A stretch of DNA of 64,000 nt from an archaeon (GTDB lineage: Archaea; Thermoproteota; Nitrososphaeria; Nitrososphaerales; Gagatemarchaeaceae): the NCBI GenBank assembly GCA_021827865.1, contig JAKAUC010000018.1, positions 40,125-104,124 of the forward strand, read 5' to 3'. The notes under the pieces were generated by a model that was given only the letters and a program-made list of their open reading frames with translations, searched no databases and was not told the DNA's origin. This document shows, in pieces, positions 42,179 through 50,704 of this stretch. Made by a program: the position numbers and the translations under genes. Every line of letters starts with the position of its first letter. Position 1 is the stretch's first letter.

Positions 42179-44629
42179 TCAGGAGGTGTAGTTGCCTGGG
42201 ACCACCTGGTAGACCAGGATGGTGTTGAAGCACTGGAGGGAGGTGTCTCCCGGGCATGGGTTGCCCGCTGAGGTCCCCGAGATGCCCTGCTGGGCCAACG
42301 AGAAGCTGGGGGAGATGTAGGCGAGCCTGAACGGGCCGGTGCTGTTGGATGGGTAGTTGAGGGTGCCCGGATACGCGAACGCCTGGTAGGGCGGGGCCCC
42401 GTTGCTCGCCTGCTGGTAGGTCGAGGAGAACGAACAGTAGAACAGGCTGGCGCAGACGGTCCCAGTGTTCGACGATGAAGGGACGAGCCACCCAGAGTAC
42501 TGGAACGGGAGGAGCTGGCCGAAGAGCGAGTTCTGAGTGGCGTAGGGGGTCAGGTTGAAGTCGTCGGCGCCGGTGCAGGGCGGGGCTCCCGCCGTCGGGC
42601 ACTCCAGATAGGTGGACTCGTTCAGCCCTCCGATGCGTATGAACCACTGCTTCTTGCTCTCATCTCCGCCCCCTGCGGTGAATCCTCCTCCGCTCGGGAC
42701 CTGCAGTACGTAGTAGTAGGAAGTCCCGGACGTCGATGATACAGGCACGATGCTGCCGGTGACGAAGATCGCGACGTAGGTGGGCCTGCCGTCGGTGTAG
42801 CTCTGGGCCATGGCGGCCGCCTGAGTGACGTTGGACATCAGCAGCCTGCCCACCTGCGCTATCCTGGAGCTGTTGAGCGTGGCGTTGTCAACCAGGGTGG
42901 TCCTGTTGCCCATGACCGTGATCCAGTAGCCGTAGTCCCACCAGGCGATTATGACGGAGTTCGCCGGGGTGTTCTGCCTCATCCATTGGAGCGTGTCTAT
43001 CCAGTCTGGGAACCCGCCGCGCGAGTAGATGGTCGCCCCGTTGGTGATGCTGACCCCCGCGTCGGCCGGGCTGTTGTCGCAGAAGAGCTGCCCGCTGGAA
43101 GTGCACTGGACCGGGTTGGGGATCCAGTACGTCCCGGCCGGGAGGACGAGTAGCGCAATCACCGCTATGGAGAAGACTACCTTCATCTCGTTGCGGGAGG
43201 TCGGCACCTGCTTCTTCTTGACCAGGGCTGTGGTGCTCGGCTTGACCAGGGCGAAGGCGAGTTCGGCGAAGCCGATGCCTCCCAGTATCCCCAGCGCCAG
43301 AGACGAATAGACCAGCAGACGCGAGAAAGATGCTGAGAAGTACAGGCCTGTCAGCCCGAACACCAGGGCGTAGATCATCGGGACGCCTCTCCTCTTGAAC
43401 GCCACCAGGGCCCCGACCATCCCGAAGGACATGAGGACCGCATACGAAGTGAAGTAGTCGGCTCCGGTGGGCATCGCCTGTTCCGCGACCGACTTCACGA
43501 GCTGGTCGGCGGCGGAGGTGCCCGACGCGACCAACCAGGGAGCCAGTACGGTGAGGTACCTCAGCGTCAGAGACCCCACCAAGCCGAAGCTCAGCAGCGC
43601 GAGCCCTCCGAGCGCGAATCCAAACAGGAGCTTGAGGAGCGTGGGCCTGAACTCCGTGGGCTTCGTCCATGTCTTGACCCACTGCGCTACCAGGAAGAAC
43701 ACCGTCCCTCCGATTATCGCGAGGCCGATGGGATCGGTGATGATGTGGACGCCGGGGAACGGGAAGATGGCGCTCATGAACAGTGTGGCCGCGGTGAAGG
43801 TGACTATGGCGGGCGAGTAGCCGCTGAGCTCGATGTTCAGGAAGGGGAGGACGAGGAAGATGAGCCCGAACGCGGCGGTAAAGTAGTTCCCGCCGCCCCA
43901 GGCGGTGTTGCCGTAGCCCAGCATGATCCCGGCGGCTAGGGCGCGCAGGACCCTGCCCCTGGCGGGCCTCTCCTTGTCGAAGATGGTGAGCACCAGGTAG
44001 CTGGCTGCGACGAAGAGCATTATCGTGAAGGGCTCGGACTTGTACCAGCCCAGGTTCCCTCTTTCGATGAGCGGAGGCGAGACTGCGAAGACGAGCGCCG
44101 CGAACAGGCCCGCGGCGTCTCCGGCTATCTTCCTCACCACGAAGTAGAACAGTACCGCGGTGATGGCGCCGAAGAACACGGGGAGGATGATCAGGAGGTC
44201 ATAGAGTGTTATCGGAACGCCGAAGACGTCATGGACCAACAGGTAGATCATGGCCCCGCCGATCTGGAGGCCGTCCTGAGACGTCGCGGCCACGTTCCGG
44301 CCTGTGGGGAACCAGGTCTGGATGTCGTGCCAGAAGAAGTATCCTTGGAGGTTGTGGCAGCTCGTGAGGACCGTCGGTCCGCACCCGGCGGGGTTCGCGA
44401 AGAAGGCGGCGTAGAGCCCCTCCTGGTGTGCAAGGTTCACGATGTGCTGGGCCGCATAGTAGTCGTAGTAGGGGTCGAACTCGTTCAGGTAGAAGCCGTA
44501 CTTCGCCGCGAAGGACCTCATGAGGACGGCTATGGAGAAGATGATCGCGAGCGCCATCGAAAGCATGACGGCCCTGCGCGACAGGGTCGGCCGCCTGATG
44601 GAAAGCCGTAGGGTGTCGAGTACGCCCAA
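42179..44629 (-). CDS. aglB: Oligosaccharyltransferase AglB/STT3
   Basis: Transfers lipid-linked glycans to Asn of exported proteins. NEFDPYYDYYAA has the DxD-like metal site in the first external loop; about 12-13 membrane helices follow. The external domain starts with the invariant WWDYG (VIIAWWDYGYWITVMGNRTTLVDNATLNSSRIAQVGRLLM). 816 residues. TTG start about 27 nt after a TATA-like gttaaaatagc. Confidence 0.95.
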   Translation of the reverse strand: MGVLDTLRLSIRRPTLSRRAVMLSMALAIIFSIAVLMRSFAAKYGFYLNEFDPYYDYYAAQHIVNLAHQEGLYAAFFANPAGCGPTVLTSCHNLQGYFFWHDIQTWFPTGRNVAATSQDGLQIGGAMIYLLVHDVFGVPITLYDLLIILPVFFGAITAVLFYFVVRKIAGDAAGLFAALVFAVSPPLIERGNLGWYKSEPFTIMLFVAASYLVLTIFDKERPARGRVLRALAAGIMLGYGNTAWGGGNYFTAAFGLIFLVLPFLNIELSGYSPAIVTFTAATLFMSAIFPFPGVHIITDPIGLAIIGGTVFFLVAQWVKTWTKPTEFRPTLLKLLFGFALGGLALLSFGLVGSLTLRYLTVLAPWLVASGTSAADQLVKSVAEQAMPTGADYFTSYAVLMSFGMVGALVAFKRRGVPMIYALVFGLTGLYFSASFSRLLVYSSLALGILGGIGFAELAFALVKPSTTALVKKKQVPTSRNEMKVVFSIAVIALLVLPAGTYWIPNPVQCTSSGQLFCDNSPADAGVSITNGATIYSRGGFPDWIDTLQWMRQNTPANSVIIAWWDYGYWITVMGNRTTLVDNATLNSSRIAQVGRLLMSNVTQAAAMAQSYTDGRPTYVAIFVTGSIVPVSSTSGTSYYYVLQVPSGGGFTAGGGDESKKQWFIRIGGLNESTYLECPTAGAPPCTGADDFNLTPYATQNSLFGQLLPFQYSGWLVPSSSNTGTVCASLFYCSFSSTYQQASNGAPPYQAFAYPGTLNYPSNSTGPFRLAYISPSFSLAQQGISGTSAGNPCPGDTSLQCFNTILVYQVVPGNYTS

Positions 44630-44676
44630 GTCTGGGCTCCGATTTTCTCCGGGCTATTTTAACCGTGCCCTTTCTG

Positions 44677-45087
44677 CTACTTCTGCAGCAGGGTTTCCAG
44701 GTAGGCGGCGTAGCCCCTCGCGTCGAGGAGGGACTTGCGCTCGGCCGGCAGGTTCGACGGCTCGACCTCTACCAGCCATCCTTCGCCATAGGGCGACTTG
44801 TTGATTAGCTCGGGGTGGGAGTCGAGCACCCCGTTGACTTTCACGACCCTGCCTGAGATGGGTGCGTAGACCTCGGACACTGCCTTGATGGACTCGACGG
44901 TCCCCATCGACTTCGCCTGCTCGACCGCGCCGTTGACCTTCGGGGCGCTGACGTAGACCACGTCGTTGAGGGTCTTAGCCGCATAGTCGGTGATCCCAAT
45001 CCTCACGGCCTTCCCCTCTTCCTTGGCCCACTCGTGCTCCTTCGTGTACATCAGGTCGTCTGGAATGTGATATCCCTTGATCTCCAT
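44677..45087 (-). CDS. gcvH: Glycine cleavage system H protein
   Basis: 136-residue lipoyl carrier. The lipoylated lysine is in GTVESIKAVSEVYAPISG; DLMYTKEHEWAKEEG and SPYGEGWLVEVEPSN are family blocks. It lies 24 nt after gcvT on the same strand. It has the Lys that the GcvH-like protein at 36441 lacks. GcvP and lipoyl synthase are not in the window. Confidence 0.96.
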   Translation of the reverse strand: MEIKGYHIPDDLMYTKEHEWAKEEGKAVRIGITDYAAKTLNDVVYVSAPKVNGAVEQAKSMGTVESIKAVSEVYAPISGRVVKVNGVLDSHPELINKSPYGEGWLVEVEPSNLPAERKSLLDARGYAAYLETLLQK

Positions 45088-45111
45088 CAGGACCGGCGCC
45101 GCCCCGTGTGG

Positions 45112-46224
45112 CTAATTATCCTTCTGCCTCTTCCAGCCGTATGACCGCTCGTCATAGAACGGAGGTTTCGTGACGCTAGCCGGCTGGCTGGACCCCCTGA
45201 TGGTCACGCCGACCCTGGAGCCAGGCTCGGAGCTCCCCTGCGCCAAGTAGCAGAGAGCTATCCCCTTCCTGAGGACGGGGGAGAAGGTGCCGCTCGTGAC
45301 CACCCCCGCCGCGCCGGCGTCTCCCAGGACCTCGAAGCCGTGCCTGGGGATGCCGAAGTCAAGGACGAGCCCCCGCCTGACCTTGGATGGGGGCTGGGCT
45401 CCGGACGCTTCCAGGGCCTCCGAGCCCACGAAGCCGCGCTTCCCGGCGGCGATGACCCACGCGAGGTCAGCTTCGTATGGGTTGGTGCCCTGGTCCATGT
45501 CGGAACCGTGGAGTGGGAACCCCGCTTCCAGCCTCAGGGAGTCTCTGGCGCCAAGGCCGCAGGGAGTCGAGGTCTCGGCCAGCTTCTCCCACACCTTCAT
45601 CGCCCCGTCAGGGCGCTCGCTGGTGGCCCCGTAGACGATCACCTCGAACCCGTCCTCGCCCGTGTATCCGGTCCTCGAAACCAGCGCCTCCTCGCCTGCC
45701 ACCCTGGCTTCCGCGCACCTGAACCGCTTGAGCTGGCCCAGGTCCAGGTCGGTCAGGCGCTGGAGCGAGGAGACGGCACCGGGGCCCTGCACCGCGACCA
45801 TTGCCGTCGAGCCCGTCCTGTCGTCGATGACGAGGCCGCTGGGAGAGTGGGCGCGCATATGCTCCATGTCGGCCTTGGCGTTGGCGGCGTTGACCACCAC
45901 CAGGTACGATTCCTCCCCGAGTTTCTCGATGATCAGGTCGTCGATTATCCCGCCCCTGTCGTTGAGGAGGAGCGTATAGAACGCCTTCCCCGGTGGCTGG
46001 GTCTTCACGGCGGTTGGGACGAGCTCTTCCAGGAAACCCGTGGCCTTCTGGCCTTCCACGCGGAACCTCCCCATGTGGGAGACGTCGAAGATCCCTGAGG
46101 CGTTTCTGACCGCCATGTGCTCGGCCGCGGTAGTGGTGTACCAGAGCGGCATTTCGTAGCCTGCGAACTCCGTGAGCTTGGCGCGCTTCGAGTGGTAGCC
46201 GAAGAGCTGGGTGGTCTTGGGCAT
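45112..46224 (-). CDS. gcvT: Aminomethyltransferase (glycine cleavage T protein)
   Basis: Folate-dependent enzyme: GYHSKRAKLTEFAGYEMPLWY, FDVSHMGRFRVEG, DRGGIIDDLIIEKLGEESYLVVVNAANAKAD (folate Asp in GGIIDD), RTGYTGEDGFEV and LRLEAGFPLHGSDMDQGTNPYEADLAWVI. 370 residues. ATG is about 26 nt from a TATA box shared with divergent cofE. Operon with gcvH. Confidence 0.95.
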   Translation of the reverse strand: MPKTTQLFGYHSKRAKLTEFAGYEMPLWYTTTAAEHMAVRNASGIFDVSHMGRFRVEGQKATGFLEELVPTAVKTQPPGKAFYTLLLNDRGGIIDDLIIEKLGEESYLVVVNAANAKADMEHMRAHSPSGLVIDDRTGSTAMVAVQGPGAVSSLQRLTDLDLGQLKRFRCAEARVAGEEALVSRTGYTGEDGFEVIVYGATSERPDGAMKVWEKLAETSTPCGLGARDSLRLEAGFPLHGSDMDQGTNPYEADLAWVIAAGKRGFVGSEALEASGAQPPSKVRRGLVLDFGIPRHGFEVLGDAGAAGVVTSGTFSPVLRKGIALCYLAQGSSEPGSRVGVTIRGSSQPASVTKPPFYDERSYGWKRQKDN

Positions 46225-46245
46225 GTGCTCGAGCGGGCCCCGACG

Positions 46246-46257
46246 CTATTTAAGTGG
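46246..46257. promoter_or_regulatory. Single TATA-like box shared by gcvT and cofE
   Basis: CTATTTAAGTGG (ATTTAA core at 46248-46253) is nearly symmetric. It lies about 26 nt from the gcvT ATG on the minus strand and about 29 nt from the cofE TTG on the plus strand. No second AT-rich element exists in this 55-nt spacer. Confidence 0.65.
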
Positions 46258-46279
46258 GCGACGTCGATGGCGGAGTTCG

Positions 46280-47047
46280 TTGCTCTCGCTACGCCCGGTG
46301 CGGGTCACTGCGAAGGGCGCCAAGTTCGACCTCATCGCGCTCATCGAAGAGGAAGTCGGCGCGGAGCTGAGGGACGGCGACGTGCTCGTCATCTCTAGCA
46401 AGTTCGTCGCCATGTCAGAAGGGAGGGTCGTCAGCCTCGGGGGGGTGAATCCAGGGGCGAGGGCGAGGGCGCTGGCGGCGGAGCACCACATGGACCCGAG
46501 GATCTGCGAGCTGGTCCTCCGCGAGTCCGACCGGGTGATTGGCGGAATACCCGGCTTCCTCCTCGCCAGCAAGGAAGGGCTCCTGACGCCCAACGCGGGC
46601 ATAGACAAGTCGAACGTCAGGCACGGAGCGGTGATCCTCTACCCCAGGAGGCCCGAAGCCGCCGCTCGGACGATCAGAGAGGCCCTGATGTTCTCCAGGG
46701 GCGTGTCCGTAGGCGTCGTGATATGCGACAGTAGGCTCTCCCCCACGAGGAGAGGGACCACCGGTGTGGCGGTGGGGTCGTCGGGGATCGAGGCGGTCCA
46801 AGACATGAGGGGGAGGAGAGACCTCTTCGGCAACGTGCTCAAAGTGACGTCCCAGGCGGTGGCCGATGACCTGAGTTCGGCGGCAGAGGTGCTGATGGGG
46901 GAGTCGGACGAGGCCACGCCCATGGTGCTGGTGAGGGGGCTGAAGAAGGCGCTGAGACAGGGTTCGGAGTACGGCCCGAGGAGGTTCGCGGTGGCGTTGG
47001 AGGAGGACGTCTTCCTCAGGAGCCTCGGATTCGCGGGGGGCGCATAG
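46280..47047 (+). CDS. cofE: Coenzyme F420:L-glutamate ligase
   Basis: Adds gamma-linked glutamates to F420-0 using GTP. DGDVLVISSKFVAMSEGRVVSL, GFLLASKEGLLTPNAGIDKSNV and VVICDSRLSPTRRGTTGVAVGSSGIEAVQDMRGRRDLFG are the diagnostic blocks. TTG at 46280 gives MLSLRPVRVTAKG, the expected N-terminus; the frame from 46211 is an artefact. It implies F420 use in the organism. Confidence 0.93.
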   Translation: MLSLRPVRVTAKGAKFDLIALIEEEVGAELRDGDVLVISSKFVAMSEGRVVSLGGVNPGARARALAAEHHMDPRICELVLRESDRVIGGIPGFLLASKEGLLTPNAGIDKSNVRHGAVILYPRRPEAAARTIREALMFSRGVSVGVVICDSRLSPTRRGTTGVAVGSSGIEAVQDMRGRRDLFGNVLKVTSQAVADDLSSAAEVLMGESDEATPMVLVRGLKKALRQGSEYGPRRFAVALEEDVFLRSLGFAGGA

Positions 47048-47079
47048 GCCTAAATGTCCGGGAAGAGCCGGCCTCGACG

Positions 47080-47256
47080 TTGACCTATGAGATTGTTTGT
47101 AACTCCTGCGGCGCTCCGCTGTACTCCGGGTTCGACCTAAGGTCGCCGGGGGACGTGCTGAAGGCCACCGACTACAGGTGCAGGAAGTGCGGTACCAAGC
47201 TCGCCCTGAGCAGGTTCCAGGTCGACGTCAGGAAAATCGACGGCTCCTTCGACTAG
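47080..47256 (+). CDS. Small zinc-ribbon protein (absent from ORF track)
   Basis: TTG-started 58-residue frame MTYEIVCNSCGAPLYSGFDLRS...ATDYRCRKCGTKLALSRF. Two CxxC pairs indicate a zinc ribbon. TATA-like gcctaaatg at 47048-47056 is about 28 nt upstream, supporting a leaderless mRNA. Function unknown; it sits between cofE and topoisomerase. Confidence 0.75.
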   Translation: MTYEIVCNSCGAPLYSGFDLRSPGDVLKATDYRCRKCGTKLALSRFQVDVRKIDGSFD

Positions 47257-47306
47257 GGTTGACTGATAGGGCACCGCAAAGTCCTCAGGTCTGGGGCGAC
47301 CCGGCG

Positions 47307-49370
47307 GTGAGCGGTGGCTACACCCTCGTGGTCTGTGAGAAGCCCGACGCAGCGAAGAGGGTGGCCGACGCGCTCTCTGGTGGGAGGAGCGCGGCCTCAC
47401 AGGTGGAAGGGACGACAGTATTCAGCTTCGCGAAGGATGGAGAGGAGTTCGTGGTCTGCTCGGCCCAGGGCCACGTCTACGGCGTGTCTGACCCCGCGGA
47501 GGAGAGGACAGTCTATCCCGTCTTCGACGTTGAGTGGTACCCGCTCAACCTTGTGGAGGAAGAGAGTGCGTCAGCCGGGAGGCGCATCGCAGCGATAAGG
47601 AAGCTCGCGGCCGGGGCGGCCAGGTTCGTGAACGCCTGCGACTTCGACGTCGAAGGCGAGACCATTGGATTCAATCTGCTGAGGTATGCCTGTGGGGGGA
47701 AGGAGAAGGGGGCGCTCAGGGCGAGGTTCTCAACCCTCACGGAGGAAGACCTGAGGAGGTCCTTCGGCTCGCTGGAACCCCAGGCCGCTGATGGGCTGGC
47801 GAGGGCTGGCCGGGCGAGGCACGTGATCGACTTCCTGTGGGGGATCAACCTGTCGAGGGCGCTTTCCCAATCCCCGCTCGGCCTGGGGCACAGGTTCAGG
47901 ACCGTGAGCGTCGGCAGGGTCCAGGGGCCGACCCTCGGGTTCCTGGCAAAGAGAGAGCGGGAGATACGCGAGTTCGTACCCACACCCTACTGGAAGGTGA
48001 CGGGGGTGTTCGAGAAGGACGGCAGGGAGTTCTCCGCATGGTACGCCGAGGAGAAGGTCAGGACGAAGGCGCAGGCGGAGGAGGTTCGCGCCGCGTGCAG
48101 AGGTGGCACGGCCGTCGTCGTCGCCGTGCAGAGGAGCCAGGTCCAGGTTAGCCCTCCCCCGCCCTTCAGCCTCGGAGACCTTCAGAAGGAGGCGTACAGG
48201 GCGCTCAGGATTCCTCCGAGCAGGACGCTCCAGATAGCCGAGGGCCTATACCTGGCCGCCCTGATCTCTTACCCGCGGACCAGCAGCCAGAAGCTCCCTC
48301 CCTCCCTGGACCTAAGGAGGATTCTCGGCGGCCTTGGGAGGGTGCGCGCGTACTCGGACGCGGTCGAGGAGATACTGAAGTCGGGGTCCAGGACAGTCCA
48401 AGGGGCGAGGTCGGACCCCGCCCACCCGGCCATCCATCCAACCGGGGAGAGGCCTCAGAGGCCGCTGGATGGTCAGGCGGCCTCGCTGCTCGACCTTGTC
48501 GTCAGGAGGTTCCTCGCCGGCTTCGGGCCGCCGGCCAGGAGGGAGCTTGTCGACGTCTCGATGGACGTGGGGGGGCACCGGTTCAAGGCCTTGGGGAGCA
48601 GGACCACCTTCCCCGGTTGGATGGACTACTACGGCAGGTATGCCGGGCGCAGGGACCAGGAACCTCCTCCGGTAGCCGAAGGGGAAAGGGCGGGAGTCGT
48701 CAGCGTGACCGTCGAAGAGAAGTTCGAGCAGAGACCGCCGAGGTACAACCAGGGCAGCCTGCTGGAGAAGATGGAGAGCGAGGGTATCGGAACGAAGGCG
48801 ACCAGGGCAGACATGATCTCGACGCTGCTTTCGAGGGGGTACGCCTCTGGGGATAGCCTGACGGTGACAGACCTCGGGTTTGCGGTGGTGGAGGCCATGG
48901 AGAAGTACGCCCCCTCGGTGGTGAGCACCGAACTCACCCGGCATGTGGAGGAGATGCTGGAAGGGGTCGAAGAAGGGGCCGGGGGGGAGGCAGATGTCGT
49001 CAGGGAGACGGTACGAACGGCCGCCGAGCAGCTCGCAGAGCTCTTCGCCAACGAGGGAGAGGTGGGCAGGGTGATCGACGCGGCGATTGCCGGTGAGGCC
49101 TCGAAGGCAGGGGCCCTGGGAGGGTGCCCGGTCTGCAAGAGCGGAACCCTCAGGATCGTACGCTCCAGGACGACGAAGAAGAGGTTCGTCGGGTGCTCGA
49201 ACTACCCATCGGGGTGCCGGGCGTCGGCCCCCCTCCCCCAGCGGGGGACTCTCAGGCCGGCCGCGAAGCCCTGCGAGAAGTGCTCCTGGCCAGTGGTGTA
49301 CGTCTCAGGAGGGAGGCGGCCTTGGAAGCTCTGCGTCAACCCGGACTGCCCCGGACGGAGCAAGCCATGA
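47307..49370 (+). CDS. topA: DNA topoisomerase type IA
   Basis: TOPRIM domain (VVCEKPDAAKRVADAL...NACDFDVEGETIGFNLL with the Asp/Glu metal site) and the catalytic Tyr in LYLAALISYPRTSSQKLP. DP-AHPAIHPTG and the late NQGSLLEKMESEGIGTKATRADMI block follow. Two C-terminal zinc ribbons (CPVCKSGTL...GCSNYPSGC; CEKCSWP...LCVNPDC) complete it. GTG at 47307; the track start at 47178 lacks conserved sequence. Overlaps the next gene by 4 nt. Confidence 0.92.
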   Translation: MSGGYTLVVCEKPDAAKRVADALSGGRSAASQVEGTTVFSFAKDGEEFVVCSAQGHVYGVSDPAEERTVYPVFDVEWYPLNLVEEESASAGRRIAAIRKLAAGAARFVNACDFDVEGETIGFNLLRYACGGKEKGALRARFSTLTEEDLRRSFGSLEPQAADGLARAGRARHVIDFLWGINLSRALSQSPLGLGHRFRTVSVGRVQGPTLGFLAKREREIREFVPTPYWKVTGVFEKDGREFSAWYAEEKVRTKAQAEEVRAACRGGTAVVVAVQRSQVQVSPPPPFSLGDLQKEAYRALRIPPSRTLQIAEGLYLAALISYPRTSSQKLPPSLDLRRILGGLGRVRAYSDAVEEILKSGSRTVQGARSDPAHPAIHPTGERPQRPLDGQAASLLDLVVRRFLAGFGPPARRELVDVSMDVGGHRFKALGSRTTFPGWMDYYGRYAGRRDQEPPPVAEGERAGVVSVTVEEKFEQRPPRYNQGSLLEKMESEGIGTKATRADMISTLLSRGYASGDSLTVTDLGFAVVEAMEKYAPSVVSTELTRHVEEMLEGVEEGAGGEADVVRETVRTAAEQLAELFANEGEVGRVIDAAIAGEASKAGALGGCPVCKSGTLRIVRSRTTKKRFVGCSNYPSGCRASAPLPQRGTLRPAAKPCEKCSWPVVYVSGGRRPWKLCVNPDCPGRSKP

Positions 49371-49573
49371 AGTGCGCCGTCTGCGGCAGGGAGGGCGCGG
49401 GGAAACTCTGCCAGCGCCACGCTGTGGCGAAGGAGAGGCTGGAGGCGGCGTACCCTCTCTGGGTCAGGGCCTATGGGAGGATGAGTTGGGGAGACTACTT
49501 GGATAACGTTATACGCAACGTCCAGACGGGCCCATGGGCAAAAGAGGTAGCTGAAGCCCTGCGTGATAGTTAG
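49367..49573 (+). CDS. Small zinc-finger protein
   Basis: 68 residues starting at an ATG overlapping the topoisomerase stop (ATGA). MKCAVCGREGAGKLCQRHAVAKERLEAAYPLW has a CxxC...CxxH metal site, then YGRMSWGDYLDNVIRNVQTGPWAKEVAEAL. Function unknown; coupling suggests a link to DNA topology or simply co-expression. Confidence 0.75.
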   Translation: MKCAVCGREGAGKLCQRHAVAKERLEAAYPLWVRAYGRMSWGDYLDNVIRNVQTGPWAKEVAEALRDS

Positions 49574-49981
49574 ATGATCAGACAAGCAATCCAGTTGGCG
49601 TACAGGAGGAGCGTAGGCGCCGTGAAGGACTGGCTAGTGGGCTCTGTGTCCTCCGCCACCAGAGGTGGAGGCCTCGTCCAGGTGCTCTACGTCATCGTCC
49701 TCATCGGCCTCATGGCCGGGTTCGTCAGCGCGATCACCTACCCTGTGGCCAACGAGACCCTGATCCCCTACCCCAGCGGCGCGAACGAGACGGTCCCCGA
49801 AGCCGTGGTCGACGCCATGGTGATCATACTGGGGGGTGCGGGCATATACCTCACCTACTTGAGCGGCAGGCAGACGGTCAGGCCCAGGGCGGTCAACTTC
49901 TACCTCGCCCTTGCGCTGCTGCTGCTCATCGTTTCGCTGTTCATAGGGTTCAACCTCGCGATCCTCAAGGGATTCGGGTAG
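49574..49981 (+). CDS. Conserved three-helix membrane protein
   Basis: Starts directly after the zinc-finger gene stop, so part of the topA operon. Three transmembrane helices (VQVLYVIVLIGLMAGFVSAITY, EAVVDAMVIILGGAGIYLTYL, FYLALALLLLIVSLFIGFNLAIL) with a 30-residue external-looking loop containing two N-x-T sites (NET). Family not recognised with certainty. Confidence 0.7.
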   Translation: MIRQAIQLAYRRSVGAVKDWLVGSVSSATRGGGLVQVLYVIVLIGLMAGFVSAITYPVANETLIPYPSGANETVPEAVVDAMVIILGGAGIYLTYLSGRQTVRPRAVNFYLALALLLLIVSLFIGFNLAILKGFG

Positions 49982-50561
49982 AGAAGACCCCGCCCGGCCA
50001 GGCCGAGCCCCTCTCAGTCCGCATCGACAGCTCGGACCCCTTCACCTCGACGGACGCCGCTATATCAGAGAGCCCCGATATCGACCTCGCCGTCCCGAGC
50101 CTCCCGAAGCCCTCGCGCCTGTACATGCCGAGGATGACGGCCTTCGAGTTCGTCTTGGCAAGGTATGACAGGCCGGCCAGCGCGAACCCCAACCGCCTGC
50201 CCCGGGAGCGGCCGTCGTCGAGGGAGAAGAGGTGGTAGAGGGTGTTGAGGCTGTCCAAGATGAGGGCGCCCTGGGGGGCGACGAAGAGCTGGGAGACCTC
50301 CGCTTCGATGTCAGAGCCCGGGGCGGGGACCCTCAGCGTCCACGAGTCGGCTTCGGCGGGGGAGGGCGTCAGGACCGAGTCGGCGTGGGAGGAGTAGAAG
50401 GCGTCGAGGTCCAAGACCGCGGCCGCCATCCCTGAAGCCCCCAGCAGGCCGGCGAGGGTCCTGGCGAAGGCTAGGTTGTCCTGCCTCTCTGCGAACAGAA
50501 AGGTGGCGGTCTTCCCCAGGAGCGGCTCGAGGAAAGACCGCGACCCCTGGGCTGCGCTCAT
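49965..50561 (-). CDS. RecA/KaiC-like protein lacking a Walker A motif
   Basis: A central-strand region GALILDSLNTLYHLF resembles Walker B, followed by RLGFALAGLSYLAKTNSKAVILGMYR. The expected GxxGxGK[ST] near the N-terminus is degenerate (LLGKTATFLFAERQDN). It looks like a RadA/RadB-type paralog that no longer binds ATP in the usual way. Start ATG at 50561 is about 25 nt after a TATA-like ccttatagc. Its 3' end overlaps the convergent membrane protein gene by 17 nt. Confidence 0.6.
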   Translation of the reverse strand: MSAAQGSRSFLEPLLGKTATFLFAERQDNLAFARTLAGLLGASGMAAAVLDLDAFYSSHADSVLTPSPAEADSWTLRVPAPGSDIEAEVSQLFVAPQGALILDSLNTLYHLFSLDDGRSRGRRLGFALAGLSYLAKTNSKAVILGMYRREGFGRLGTARSISGLSDIAASVEVKGSELSMRTERGSAWPGGVFSTRIP

Positions 50562-50704
50562 TCGCGCCCTTCGATGATTGAACCGCTATAAGGCATCGCC
50601 GGGGTTCCTTCAATGAGGCCTGACTGAGTCGGTCGGCCAAGGGCCGCGTGACCCTGCGCGGCGTTCTGTCAGGACAAACGGCATAAATCACTGCGAGCGG
50701 GCCT

